In this document: piece after piece, positions 39,882-51,189 of the stretch
Position numbering within the stretch: the stretch's first letter is position 1
How the letters are laid out: the number at the start of each line of letters is the position of its first letter
Assembly (NCBI GenBank): GCA_028023455.1
Contig: JAQFVV010006313.1
Coordinates: 2,563,645-2,627,644 of the forward strand
Direction of reading: 5' to 3'
Source of the DNA: Epiperipatus broadwayi
Taxonomy: Eukaryota; Onychophora; Udeonychophora; Euonychophora; Peripatidae
Length of the DNA: 64,000 bases
The notes under the pieces: generated by a model
The model's database searches: none
The model's input: the letters and a program-made list of their open reading frames with translations, nothing else
Told to the model about the DNA's origin: nothing
Program-made: the position numbers and the translations under genes

Positions 39882-39909
39882 CTGATGAAAACCAGTCCTC
39901 TGGTTGAAA
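39882..39909 (+). other. Hammerhead-like motif downstream of PLE 3
   Basis: CTGATGAAAACCAGTCCTCT then GGTTGAAA has an exact CTGATGA core half, a six-pair stem II (AACCAG with CTGGTT, loop TCCT) and an exact GAAA. It lies 470 bases after the ORF, where PLE ends are known to carry hammerhead ribozymes. I could not find a good stem I between the flanking TTTCTTT and the downstream ATTTATTGG. Stem III would be only ATA/TAT, and the usual G-C closing pair of stem II is A-U. Confidence 0.5.
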
Positions 39910-39944
39910 TATTATATTATTTATTGGATTTATAAGTCTTTTTT

Positions 39945-39949
<5 letters not shown>

Positions 39950-39977
<28 letters not shown>
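39950..39977. repeat. Short (TA)n run
   Basis: Pure TA units just after the PLE 3 end. Confidence 0.85.
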
Positions 39978-39980
<3 letters not shown>

Positions 39981-40320
39981 CACAAGTTGGAAAATAATGT
40001 ATAAAATAACAAAGTAAATTGTAAATATATATATAAGATCATGGAGCATGACAAGTAGGCATTAAAGACATTTATCTCCTCTTTATTCAGCCTTACATTT
40101 TTTTTAACTGCCATGTAAGTCAGAATATGCAACATGCAAGATTCTTTCTTCCATTACATATAAATTCAGAATGACCAACATATCGGAAACATAAATCCTA
40201 ACTTTGGGTCATAATTATTACATTAGCAGAATTCATATTTATAATATACTTGACTTAATAATTACTATTTATATTATAGCTGAAATACACAGGCTTATAT
40301 ATACCTGTGTCTATATATGT

Positions 40321-40394
40321 AATAGACAGGGTATGAGTACAGACTTTCACATGTGGTGGGTCATGTGAAAGTCTGTACTCATACCCTGTCTATT
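40321..40394. repeat. Perfect 33-bp inverted repeat with 8-base loop
   Basis: Bases 40321-40353 are exactly the reverse complement of 40362-40394, around the loop TGGTGGGT. The arm is the outer end of repeat family A (GTATGAGTACAGACTTTCAC), so two family ends meet head to head with no mismatch. Confidence 0.95.
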
Positions 40395-40439
40395 AATTAC
40401 TATTTATGTTTTTTTTTTTTTTTGTGAAATACCAGGAAC

Positions 40440-40637
40440 TTTTAAACCTGTAGCCTAATTGTAAATATAGGGGTTTTGAACTCAGACTTATAAACCACTT
40501 CAGTCACTATACACATTACCTCATACTACTGATACACATGACCACACACATGCAAAAAAGATAAACAATCATCAATATATGTATTTCATGCTAAACCAGC
40601 ACTCATCAGTTGGTCCAGATTTCCATCTCCACATATA
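40440..40637 (+). repeat. Repeat family A copy, cut by an LTR element
   Basis: Contains GAACTCAGAC, ATGCTAAACCAGCACTCATC and AGTTGGTCCAGATTTCC. It stops at ACATATATA exactly where the LTR element begins. Elsewhere the family continues with a GTGCTCAG phrase, so the LTR element inserted inside it. Confidence 0.75.
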
Positions 40638-42402
40638 TATAATGTGCCAATGCCAAATTGGCACATGTATATAAAATATTTTTGTCTAAAAAAAATATTA
40701 AAATCTTTCGTAAAAGAGAGTGAGATAAAAGTTATAAAAATCGGAAGTTTCTTTAAATGTAAATGCAGTTTGTTTCCGTGAAAATAAGATTTAAAAATCA
40801 GAGAGTTCTTAAAAATAAAACTTACAATTAAAGGGGAGAGGAGGAGTTTTGTTTAGAAAAGATAAAACTAAGAGTTCATAAAAGTTAAAGAGTATTATTA
40901 TTATAAATTAAGAGTTTTAAAAAAATATAAAAACCTCTTTTCATTCCAGTTTATTATAATAGATTATATTAGTGCGGGCAAATGTAAACAAAAGTATGCA
41001 TGTTAGAATAATATACACAAGAAAAATATATATAAAGGAAAGTTAAAAAAGAAATTATATTTGGAAAACACAGCGATGGCTATTAAGTTAAATAAAGACA
41101 ACACGTTTATGAAAATAAATATTGAAATGAAATGTATTTAAGAACACAGTGGTGAGCTACTAATTAAGGATATAAATATAACACATTTTGGGATAGCTAA
41201 TTAATCAATCGTCAAAAACACGTCATAGGATTAATCTAAAGGAATTTCGACAACATCTATTGCACATTTGCCGGAGGATATTAAAATAAAAACACTTCGC
41301 AGGTATAAGTAGACTTTTTGTTTTATCGGACATTCAGTTTTGAGTTTGCAGTTTCAGTCTAGTTTCCAGTGACAGTTTGCTTCAGTACAATTTCTATTAT
41401 GATACACAAAACATGCACTGCTGAACAATCTTTGGAAATATACACTTGTGCTTCAGCCTTTTTAGTCCAACAAGATCATCAAAACCTGCCTGAGAAATAA
41501 TGTCTGCATAACAACACAGAAATCCTCCGTCAAGCGTTCAACTGTCTTCAAAATAAAACAAATGGATTCGCATAAAAATCTCTTCAAGAATTGTCAAAAT
41601 CTAACCGGTTAGATATAATTCATCAGAAGCAGCAGAAGTAGCCAATGACAAGAAAAAAAATCCTAGGTATATGTTTTTTATTATTATTTACACGTAGTAG
41701 TCACCACTGTAATCCGTAAATATTCAAGATGCAAATTATATGAACTCTATCATACATAAAATGAACTATTAATATGTGTGTGTAAGTTTCAAATGCTATT
41801 AATGCTTTATTATTATGTTCGCGAATGTGAGATAATTTAAAATGTCTAAGATTATTTTTGCTTTTTTCATAAAATATACTATCATATGTTAATTTAAAAA
41901 TGGGCATGTGTTAAAATTGGATTTATAAAATGTTTATAATGCGTTTATGTTAGTTAGTAAATTATCTTTAAACTTAATTAATGTTGATTAAAATAAATTG
42001 TCTTTAAATTTAAACTTTATCTGTCAGTCAATTCTTTTTATCAATCTCTTCTTACCAATATTGTATTACTGATTAAAATTAGACTGCGCTAGTTAAGGGA
42101 ATTGTTTCGAGCACTGGATTATGAGCCTACTGCCCGAATATGTTAGTCTTCAGACTAGCTGGCACCCCGGGGTTTACCCTGAAACAAATAAAGTATTTGG
42201 ATAGTAGGGGTTTGAATCTAGCAGCTGAGATGGGCCATTGTTGATAGTTAAAACTATCAATAAGATCTCCCATTTTGCTCGAACGTGCCGGTTCGTTCAC
42301 GTAACCTTTATAAGATTATAAATGTATTATGAAGGAGTTTGAAACTGGCCAAAACTTATATATGTGTATAAGTAGGTGGTTTCAGTGGTTCGACCCAGTA
42401 CA
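40638..42402 (+). repeat. 5' LTR
   Basis: It aligns to 45657-47217 throughout. It ends CCCAGTACA, giving a TG...CA element when compared with the 3' LTR start TGTAATGTGCC; here that start reads TATAATGTGCC, a G-to-A change. A short palindrome, GTGCCAA...TTGGCAC, lies at the start. A stretch of about 79 bases at 41655-41733 (starting AAAAAAAATCCTAGG) is absent from the other LTR and ends at CAAG, which also precedes it, suggesting deletion in the 3' copy between short repeats. AATAAA at 42187 is a likely poly(A) signal. Confidence 0.88.
41304..41338 (+). promoter_or_regulatory. LTR core promoter: TATA box and initiator
   Basis: TATAAGT at 41304 is followed about 30 bases later by TCAGTT at 41334, matching a TATA plus invertebrate initiator (TCAGTY). 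The 3' LTR has the stronger version, TATAAATA at 46323 with TCAGTT at 46355. Spacing and sequence are preserved in both copies. The start of transcription near 41335 would set the R region. Confidence 0.6.
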
Positions 42403-42406
42403 TAAA

Positions 42407-42426
42407 TGGTGCCCAACATTTGGGGT
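42407..42426 (+). promoter_or_regulatory. Primer-binding site, lysine-tRNA-like
   Basis: TGGTGCCCAACATTTGGGGT starts 4 bases after the LTR. It resembles the tRNA-Lys(1,2) site TGGCGCCCAACGTGGGGC, especially over the first 11 bases. Confidence 0.75.
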
Positions 42427-42792
42427 TGAACCTAAGAAATAACAGTAAATAAATGCTTTGTTTCTTGTTTAGAAATAAAAACCTTAAAGAAATCTAAATT
42501 ACGTTGGTAAAAGTGTATTAAATTAAAAATAAAAAAAAGAATTGACCGAAATTTTTTTTCTTACTTCTTTAAATGAAAAGAGATTTTGTGCTATTTACGT
42601 TCTGTTAAATAAATGACAGTTGGGTGTTTGGGCGGAGTTAAAGCATTAAGATCGGGTGGGATAAATGGACAAAGGAGATCGGAGTCAGCGTATATTTCCA
42701 GTTTACAAGAAATAAATAAAATAGAAATTAGTAAACTTATTAAAATTAAATACGGTATCAAAAATAATGATAAAACATGTTTAAAATTATAA

Positions 42793-43434
42793 ATGATAAG
42801 AAATAAAGCCAAAATGGAGGCACAAGATAAAAATATAGAAAATATTCCCGACAAGGGAAAAAGGGAAATCATAGCTTTATTAACTTGCATGTTCAAAAAA
42901 CAAAAAGAAAAAGCAGAAGAATATAAAAAAATAGCTGAAGAGCTTAAAAACCAAAATAATGAAATGAAGTATAAATTGGAAGGGCAAGCTGAAATGCTTG
43001 AAAAGTTAAAGGACCTGATCGAAAAGGGCCAGAATAAAATAAAAGAAGAAATTAGGGAAGAAATAGAAAAAATTAAAACACAAGTTAAGGATAAAGTAGA
43101 GACTGTTTACCAAGCAATAGAAAAAAATAAGATAGAAGATAGAAAAATAATTGAAGAAATAAAAGTTGAAGTTACAAATTTAACTGTAAAAGTAAATCAA
43201 ATAAATCATAGTCAAAATAGCCCACAGACTGAAATAGAAAGTAAAGCAGAACAGGATAGTGCTAACACAGAAAAAAAAATAGATCAAGAAATAGAAGAGA
43301 GACATAAGTTCAAGTTAGAAAATAGTGTAGAAAAGTTTTCACAAAAATTTAAAAAGGTTAATGTAAAAGTTTGTATTTGTTTTAAACGTAGATTTAAAAT
43401 AAAGAGACAGCGTAAAAAAAATATTCATGGTTAG
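42793..43434 (+). CDS. Gag-like coiled-coil protein of the LTR element
   Basis: This 213-residue ORF lies about 370 bases after the primer site. Residues 30-180 are almost entirely Glu, Lys, Ile, Gln and Asn in a heptad-like pattern (for example KIKEEIREEIEKIKTQVKD), predicting a long coiled coil. The C-terminus is strongly basic (FKRRFKIKRQRKK), which may bind nucleic acid. There is no zinc knuckle, major homology region or enzyme motif. After the stop, a further E/K-rich stretch near 43490-43610 in another frame suggests a frameshifted remainder. It could serve as a structural gag substitute or be a relic N-terminal half of a longer gag; position and charge support the first part of gag, nothing more. 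The first Met may be 42793 or 42823 (M11). Confidence 0.55.
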   Translation: MIRNKAKMEAQDKNIENIPDKGKREIIALLTCMFKKQKEKAEEYKKIAEELKNQNNEMKYKLEGQAEMLEKLKDLIEKGQNKIKEEIREEIEKIKTQVKDKVETVYQAIEKNKIEDRKIIEEIKVEVTNLTVKVNQINHSQNSPQTEIESKAEQDSANTEKKIDQEIEERHKFKLENSVEKFSQKFKKVNVKVCICFKRRFKIKRQRKKNIHG

Positions 43435-43840
43435 AAAAAATACCGAGGTCTGTGAAGCTTAAAAATTTTCTAATTTACAAGGCAGAAAATAAAATGGAAA
43501 GGAAAAAAGAAAAAATAGATTTTAATCCAGAGATAGAAGTGACAATATGGAGTATAATTTATGTTATTGAGTTAGTGGAAAGAAAGAAGGAACCACCTGA
43601 CACAGTTTAAAAGTTAGTAATTGGGTGGAATAGTAAAGGAAATAAACAAAAAGGACCGGAAATGGATAATGAACTCGAATATGATTACTCTAACGTCAAT
43701 AATTTGTTACATTTAAATCTGAAACTTCTATGTTAAATTAAAATAATAAATCAAAAATAAATGAATGATGATAAATTAAAGTTAATCTTAGTAAATAAAT
43801 AACAATCTTAGAGTTTTTAAAATGCTAAAGCAACGATAAA

Positions 43841-44093
43841 ATGATTTATGTCAAAACGCTCGATTATGTCTTATCGATTGTATTGATATCCCAGCTCATA
43901 AGTCTAGAACATAGCGGAGCATGACTCAAACAAAAAAAAATGTGTAAAATCAAATTAGACAAGCAAAATGATTATGTCAAAAACCCTCGATTATGTCTTA
44001 TCGATTATATTGATATCCTAGCTCATAAGTCTAGAACATAGCGGAGCATGACACAAACAAAATAAATGTGTAAAATCAAAATAGGCAAACAAA
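43841..44093 (+). repeat. Two-copy tandem repeat, unit about 127 bp
   Basis: The copies at 43841-43967 and 43968-44093 share CTCGATTATGTCTTATCGAT, AGCTCATAAGTCTAGAACAT and AGCGGAGCATGAC, with few differences. They are unusually GC-richer than the flanks and lie inside the LTR element. Confidence 0.9.
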
Positions 44094-44885
44094 ATGAAAA
44101 TGTTTTTTTTTTAAAAAAATAGGAGAGTAAAAATAATGCTTTAAAAATAAAAATGAAATAAATAAGTGTATAATGAAAGTGTTAATGAAAATAAAACATT
44201 CTCAAAAAAAAGTGTATTAAATTAGGATTGAGGTGTATGCGAGTATTTGGGCAAGGAGATAAATTCCAGGCCTGACTTTTGTTGGATTAAGCCTTTTCTT
44301 GTGGTGACTTTGTTCTACTGATGGGTAGTGTGAAAAATAAATAATACTGATGATGATGCACCAGTAGAAAATTCCTGGCATATAAAAGTTAATAAATCTG
44401 GAGGAAAAATTCCCAGTAACCAAATAAAATAAATATTTTAGTAAGTAGAATGTGCAGTAGAGATAGTCCTGCCATTCACAATCTTAAAATCCCTGTTCAT
44501 GATTCATTGTGCACAAAAATGCCCATGCTGTAGTCATGACTTCCACAAGAAATTAAAAGTTGGTTTAAATCAGCACAAAATCTATCTGTGTGTTTGAATT
44601 GTTTTATACTTTGCTGCCTACTTCTCTTAACATTGCATTTATTACCTAATGATAAAAATAAAACTAAAAATGCACTCGAGAAAAAGTTTTTTTTCTCTTT
44701 CTGAGTACACACATGTTAATAAAGAAGTTAAGTAAATGATTTAAAATATGATTCTGTAATATAAATAAATATGTAAACTGATGTCCGTGATGGTTTAAAA
44801 ATAGTATCGTAAAACTAATATTTAAAATGTTCATAAGGGTTTGAAAATAATATTGTGAGATTAGATTAATACAAATGTTAAAGTA

Positions 44886-45545
44886 ATGTTCATATGAATT
44901 TAAAATAAAGTTGTAAGATTAATAATAAAAAAATATAAAGTCAATCTAGGTGTATTAAGTGTGTATAAGTATACATGTGTATATACGTGCACATACACTG
45001 GTAATATTTGGTAAATACGATACCTTATGATGAGTATCTTAAATGTATTTATCCAGATATCCTTTTAGGTTATTTTCTTGGTACTGCTGCACCTTATGAT
45101 GAGTGCAAAAATGGATTTATTTATTATAGAGTCCCTGTAAGCAAGTCCAGTAATAACTCGATATCTAGAATATTAGTGGGTGTAGAATTATGCTGCACAT
45201 ATATACATGTGTTAAATAAAGATGTTCATAACGATTTACACATAATATTATAAGATTAGTAATAAAAATATAAAGTCAATCTAATGTGTATTAAGAGTGT
45301 GTAAGTATGCATGGGTATATATGTGCACACACACTGGTAATATTCAGTAAATACAATACCTCATGATGCGTATCTTAAATGTATTTATCCAGATATCCTT
45401 TTAGGTTATTTTCTTGGCACTGCGGCACCTTATGATGTGTGCAAAAAGGGATTTATTTATTATAGATTCCCTGTAAGCAAATCCAGTAATAACTCGATAT
45501 CTAGAATATTAGTAGGTGTAGAATTATGCTGCATGTATACACATG
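44886..45545 (+). repeat. Two-copy tandem repeat, unit about 335 bp
   Basis: The copies start near 44886 and 45223. Shared blocks: ATATAAAGTCAATCTA, TATTTATCCAGATATCCTTT, ACCTTATGATG, GTAAGCAA and CTCGATATCTAGAATATTAG. An ACCTTATGATG phrase also recurs within each unit. The 81-residue ORF in copy 1 is broken in copy 2, so it is not supported. Confidence 0.88.
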
Positions 45546-45642
45546 TGTAGGAATTATCTAAAATAAAAAAATTAATAAATCTTTATAGTCAACTATTAAA
45601 ATTGCAAGAGATAAAATGGTCAAAAATGACGCATTTTACTCT

Positions 45643-45656
45643 AAAACGGAGGGGGG
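45643..45656 (+). promoter_or_regulatory. Polypurine tract
   Basis: AAAACGGAGGGGGG lies directly before the 3' LTR start TGTAATG, the expected place for the plus-strand DNA primer. It holds the longest G run in the element. Confidence 0.8.
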
Positions 45657-47217
45657 TGTAATGTGCCAATGCCAAATTGGCACATATATATATATAATAA
45701 TTTTGTCTAAAAAAATTATTAAAATCTTTCGTAAAAGAGAGTGAAATAAAAGTTATAAAAATCGGAAGTTTCTTTAAATGTAAATGCAGTTTGTTTTTGT
45801 GAAAATAAGATTTAAAAATCAGAGAGTTCTTAAAAATAAAACTTACAATTAAAGGAGAGAGGGGGAGTTTTGTTTAGAAAAGATAAAACTAAGAGTTCAT
45901 AAAAGTTAAAGAGTATTATTATTATAAATTAAGAGTTTAAAAAAAATATAAAAATCTCTTTTCATTCCAGTTTATTATAATAGATTATATTAGTGCGTGC
46001 GAATGTAAACAAAAGTATGCATGTTAGAATAATATAAAAAAGAAAAATATAAATAAAGTTAAAAAAGAAATTATATTTGGAAAACACAGCGATGGCTATT
46101 AAGTTAAATAAAGACAACACGTTTATGAAAATAAATATTGAAATGAAATGTATTTAAAAACACAGTGGTGAGCTACTAATTAAGGATATAAAAACAACAC
46201 ATTTTGGGATAGCTAATTAATCAATTGTCAAAAACATGTTGTCATAGGATTAATCTAAAGGAATTTCGACAACACCTATTGCACATTTGCCGGAGCATAT
46301 TAAAACAAAAACACTTCGCAGGTATAAATAGACTTTTTTTGTTTTATCGAACATTCAGTTTTGAGTTTGCAGTTTCAGTCTAGTTTTGCAGTGTCAGTTT
46401 ACCGAAATGCAGTGCTTAAAATCTTATGGAAATATACACTTGTGCTCCAGCCTTTTTAGTCCAACAAGATCATCAAAACCTGCCTGAGAAATAATGTCTG
46501 CATAACAACACACAAATCCTTCGTCAAGCGTTCAACTGTCTTCAAAATAAAACAAATGGATTCGCATAAAAATCTCTTCAAGAATTGTCAAAATCTAACT
46601 GGTTAGATATAATTCATCAGAAGCAGCAGAAGTAGCCAACGACAAGATGCAAATTATATGAACTCTATCATACATAAAATGAACTATTAATATGTGTGTG
46701 TACATTTCAAATGCTATTAATGCTTTATTATATGTTTGCGAATGTGAGATAATTTAAAATGTCTAAGATTATTTTTGCTTTTTTCATAAAATATACTATC
46801 ATATGTTAATTTAAAAATGGGCGTGTGTTAAAATTGGATTTATAAAATGTTTATAATGTGTTTAGGTTAGTTAGTAAATTATCTTTAAACTTAATTAATG
46901 TTGATTAAAATAAATTGTCTTTAAATTTAAACTTTATCTGTTGGTCAATTCTTTTTATCAATCTCTTCTTACCAATATTGTATTACTGATTAAAATTAGA
47001 CTGGGCTAGTTAAAGGAATTGTTTTGAACGCTGGATTATGAACCTACTGCCTGAATATGTTAGTCTTCACACTAGCTGGCACCCTGGGGTTTACCCCGAA
47101 ACAAATAAAGTATTTGGATAGTAAGGGTTTGAATCTAGCAGCCGAGATGGGCCATTGTTGATAGTTAAAGCTATCAATAAGATCTCCCATTTTGCTCAAA
47201 CGTGCCGGTTCGTTCAC
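45657..47217 (+). repeat. 3' LTR, cut by assembly gap
   Basis: Colinear with 40638-42298. The last about 104 bases expected from the 5' LTR lie in the gap. It carries TATAAATA at 46323. Confidence 0.88.
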
Positions 47218-47717
47218 NNNNNNNNNNNNNNNNNNNNNNNNNNNNNNNNNNNNNNNNNNNNNNNNNNNNNNNNNNNNNNNNNNNNNNNNNNNNNNNNNNN
47301 NNNNNNNNNNNNNNNNNNNNNNNNNNNNNNNNNNNNNNNNNNNNNNNNNNNNNNNNNNNNNNNNNNNNNNNNNNNNNNNNNNNNNNNNNNNNNNNNNNNN
47401 NNNNNNNNNNNNNNNNNNNNNNNNNNNNNNNNNNNNNNNNNNNNNNNNNNNNNNNNNNNNNNNNNNNNNNNNNNNNNNNNNNNNNNNNNNNNNNNNNNNN
47501 NNNNNNNNNNNNNNNNNNNNNNNNNNNNNNNNNNNNNNNNNNNNNNNNNNNNNNNNNNNNNNNNNNNNNNNNNNNNNNNNNNNNNNNNNNNNNNNNNNNN
47601 NNNNNNNNNNNNNNNNNNNNNNNNNNNNNNNNNNNNNNNNNNNNNNNNNNNNNNNNNNNNNNNNNNNNNNNNNNNNNNNNNNNNNNNNNNNNNNNNNNNN
47701 NNNNNNNNNNNNNNNNN
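47218..47717. other. Assembly gap (500 N)
   Basis: Exactly 500 N, probably a placeholder of unknown true size. It starts inside the 3' LTR, so the join is likely to have failed because of the repeated LTR. Confidence 1.
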
Positions 47718-50700
47718 TGCGTTATACATTTATTTAAACATATACACCTTTATTCAATACATTTATGAATAATTTGCAATTTTATACGTATATTTGACAG
47801 ATATGATTTTATTCCATACATTATGAATAATTGTTTCATTGGTAATATCACTAATTCTTTATTATTGCATTAATGGAGTAAACCGGCTTACAGTAACTTA
47901 ATTGAATAATACGCTATTTATTATCAGCCTAATGTTACAAGCAAAATATATAAGAGTTTTTTATAAACTTAATCATTTAACCTAGGAATGGAGTTATCAA
48001 CATTTTAAACGCAATTAGTGTATTGCGTTAGGAAATTATACATCAATAAAGATTTGAGATTTCAGATGAAGAACATAAGGGAAGGGCATATACTGAGCAT
48101 TTAATTATCCAGAATCGGATACTGGCACATTACTTTATAGACTTAAAGATAACATTCAGCAATAAGCCATTAAATACGTGTATTCCAGCACAAGTGATCA
48201 CAGCCATCAAACACAGAATTATCTAAGCGGGGGTTACTAAAGAAAAAACCAGATAGGAGTAATGGCGGTGCTAATGTGCCGGGCTATTTTTATATTAAAA
48301 AAATTCATTTACGAGATATGATGGTGTGCTTATGAGAGTAGTGAATGGAAGTTCGATTTTTATTTCGCATTATATGAGACACAGCTTGCCACACTCTAAA
48401 TTTACGGAGGAGGATCGGTCACTGGAACAAAGAAATATTCAGCCTGAATGTGATCGCACTGAAGGTGCAAAGAATTCCATTATTAATCAAACAAAGGTCC
48501 ACAGTCTATTCCCCTATCACGGATTGGAAGTGAGCGAATAAATGGCTCAGGTTTCTGAAATTACCTACATTGGACGATTAGCATACAATTAAAAAAAGAC
48601 CAACATTAGACAACGCTTGGACCATATATATAGTTTTACCTTATTTCTGGTGCTTGAAAGTTAACCCAAGGTACTTTATTCCTTTTCTTGATGGTAGTGA
48701 TCAATTATTTAAGCTAAGACTTATTTAAAGATATCGAACATTATGATACGTATTTGTGAAATATAAAATTGATCTCTCACTTTAGTAATTTTCTTTCTTT
48801 CAATATTCATCATTTATTAAACGCACATTGAAAATATATTAAAAATAATATTTACTAGAACTAATAACATTTAGGAATAAGCGTCTGAAATTTCGGAGAG
48901 CAGACTCGGGTCTTAAACCACTACGTTATGGAGGGGGCTAGCTTTGACAATTTTTCAAAGATTCCCTCCTTCGTTATTTTCGGCCTTTTTCTTTTAATAA
49001 ATTTAAAATATAGAATTCAATTTCCACCCCATCCTATTATCCAATTTTATTTTAACTTTCAATATTTCAGGATTGGACACAAATATGTTAAACAAAAAAT
49101 TTTTAATAGCATTAAATTGCTTATTTACCTGGCTGAGAATATTTAGGCGATTTTTAAACATAAAATGACACATGGAATATATATATAATCTTTACTTTTT
49201 AATTTTCCAAAATCTGCGATCTTAAATCACTTACTTTTTTTTTTTAGAATGTGCGAAATATTTCCTCCTTCTATCAAACCACAATAATAGTATACCAAAA
49301 AAAATCACATTTTAGAATTTTCCAATCCTACAAATGTACAATTTATAATAAACAAGTTAATTAATTAAATGAGCTGTCTCCTTGTTTTAAATAACAGGAG
49401 ACTTAGCTAAATGAAAACACATTTGCAGTGTTGGGACCTACATTAATGGCCTATTATTTGAGCAAAACAAAAGAAATACGAGTATATACTATAATTAGAT
49501 AGAAAATCAAGGCCTCCCAATTTTAAAATAGAAGAATTTTGCGAAACTAATAGAGAATTATATGATTGGTTTTACAAAGAATCATGGAAAATGGATTAAA
49601 GATTACTACATAGGTAAGTTACTTTTATAAGAATATCATAGTTGACATTAAATTTTAGTTAACAATTAATATACACAAGATATAGAAGATAAAGGTGGGG
49701 CGGCATTATTACCTTCGTAATACTTTCTTGGGTCCATGCTGGTGTAACAGTTCATTATTTTTATGTGGTCTGAAATTAACGGCAGGTAGCATACTTTTCC
49801 AGATCAGGTTCAGAGCACAATTAAATATTTTAAGGTTTCATTTAAGTTCGAGAGCATTTCCATAGTATGGGATAATAATTAAAAAAAACCTCAAGTCCAT
49901 ATCTTGGTAAAACGGACGGCGTGAAATCATTTAAACAAGCCCTTTCTAAACAAGAAGTTGAAAAGCCAAAAGAATAAAAATATAGCCAAGCTAAAACAAA
50001 CAGGCTCCGATTTTGATTTTTTATCTGATCCTTTATCAATCCAATTTTTGCACTATTTATACGATTCATTGGAATGTTGCAATGCACTTCGAACTTGTGA
50101 CCTGAAGCGATATATAATTTTGGTACTATAACTAATTTTCTACAGCAAGCCCACCCACCTTTCTTTCATAAGGAATTTAAGACAATGCAATCGGTCTGAA
50201 AAATTCTTGAACGATTGTTTTACTTTCTATTTTAGTATTTATAAAGATCTCTTAGATAGATTAAGTGTATGTTAATGGAAAAGTGACTTTTCTTCGTAGT
50301 ACTTTTTGATTTATTTGACTTATACTAATTAATCCCCCCCCTTTTTTTTTTTCTTTATTTTAAATTTTATAGTAATGTCTAGAAATTTCCAACCGATTGC
50401 GTTATCTTGTGCCGCCACGATGAATAAAATATATAAAACTTTACATACATATTTCCAATTAATTCACATATACATTATTAGTACATTAAAAGTGTGTGTA
50501 TATTTTGATTAAATCTATCTCTCGTTGCATGTCCACGGCTCTATTGATTCACTTTCTTTTCCAAATCATTAATTTATTTTTATCAAAATGGAATTAATAT
50601 TGAAGTAAAAAAAAAAAAAGGCTAAATAGCGAGTACATGTACAAGCACGGAGAGATAGAGTTTGAACCCTGTTAGATGATACAATGATTATTGATACTCG

Positions 50701-51182
50701 TGAAGCATAATCTGAGCTTCAGATTATCTGCTTCAATACTAAGAAAAGCTTTTTTAATATTTTAAAATACATCAATATAGTACACTGAGTATTCTTTCCA
50801 CTAAGCATACTCGGAATTCTATGATGAATGTATTTTATAGTTTATTGAAAATAATAATTATAGAGTAATCAACATAACCTAATAAAATTTTCAGAATTCA
50901 AACTAGTGGAATTAAACAGGATAAAAAATATTAACTTACTATAGAGAACTGCTGATATAGTATCAAAGATTAAATGGGATTATGGGAATAGGTAAGGTAT
51001 TATTGTATTTTTTCGTAACCATGCAGAATTTGCATGGTAATGTGAAAATTAGATTGTTTTAGGGGAAAAAATTAAATGCAAACTATATATTTAATTTATG
51101 GTTGAAAATTATTAAAAATAAAATATAATATATATATATTAGCTGAATACTAGAGCAAAAAAATCTCTTAATACAATTATAA
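47718..51182. other. Less AT-rich sequence, no gene confirmed
   Basis: Base composition is more balanced than before the gap. An ORF at 48326-48541 (71 codons, starting MLMRVVNGSS) and a minus ORF at 49842-50087 (81 codons) match nothing I know. On minus, 48890-48940 has GTAGTGGTTTAAGACCCGAG, resembling tRNA box A of a tRNA-derived SINE. A GAGTTTGAACCC phrase at about 50660 resembles box B. Neither is complete. Confidence 0.4.
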
Positions 51183-51189
51183 TAACTGG

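Larger units (their letters stand above)
40638..47217 (+). mobile_element. LTR retrotransposon encoding only a gag-like ORF, 3' end in assembly gap
   Basis: About 1.77-kb LTRs (40638-42402 and 45657 into the gap) bracket about 3.25 kb. It has a primer-binding site, a polypurine tract, and one ORF of 213 codons early in the internal region. The remaining about 2.2 kb is made of tandem duplications and non-coding DNA with no protease, RT or integrase reading. Long LTRs around a non-coding core match the class called large retrotransposon derivatives, which borrow enzymes from an autonomous relative. The LTRs look similar (a few changes per hundred bases by eye), so the insertion is fairly recent. 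Confidence 0.85.

Noticed and set aside
42591-42896. Minus ORF of 101 residues with hydrophobic stretches opposite the gag-like ORF
   Set aside because: It overlaps the primer-proximal region and start of the plus-strand ORF; the hydrophobicity is the antisense of Lys/Glu-rich codons.
47155-47772. ORFs spanning the N block
   Set aside because: Made of undefined bases; no evidence of coding.
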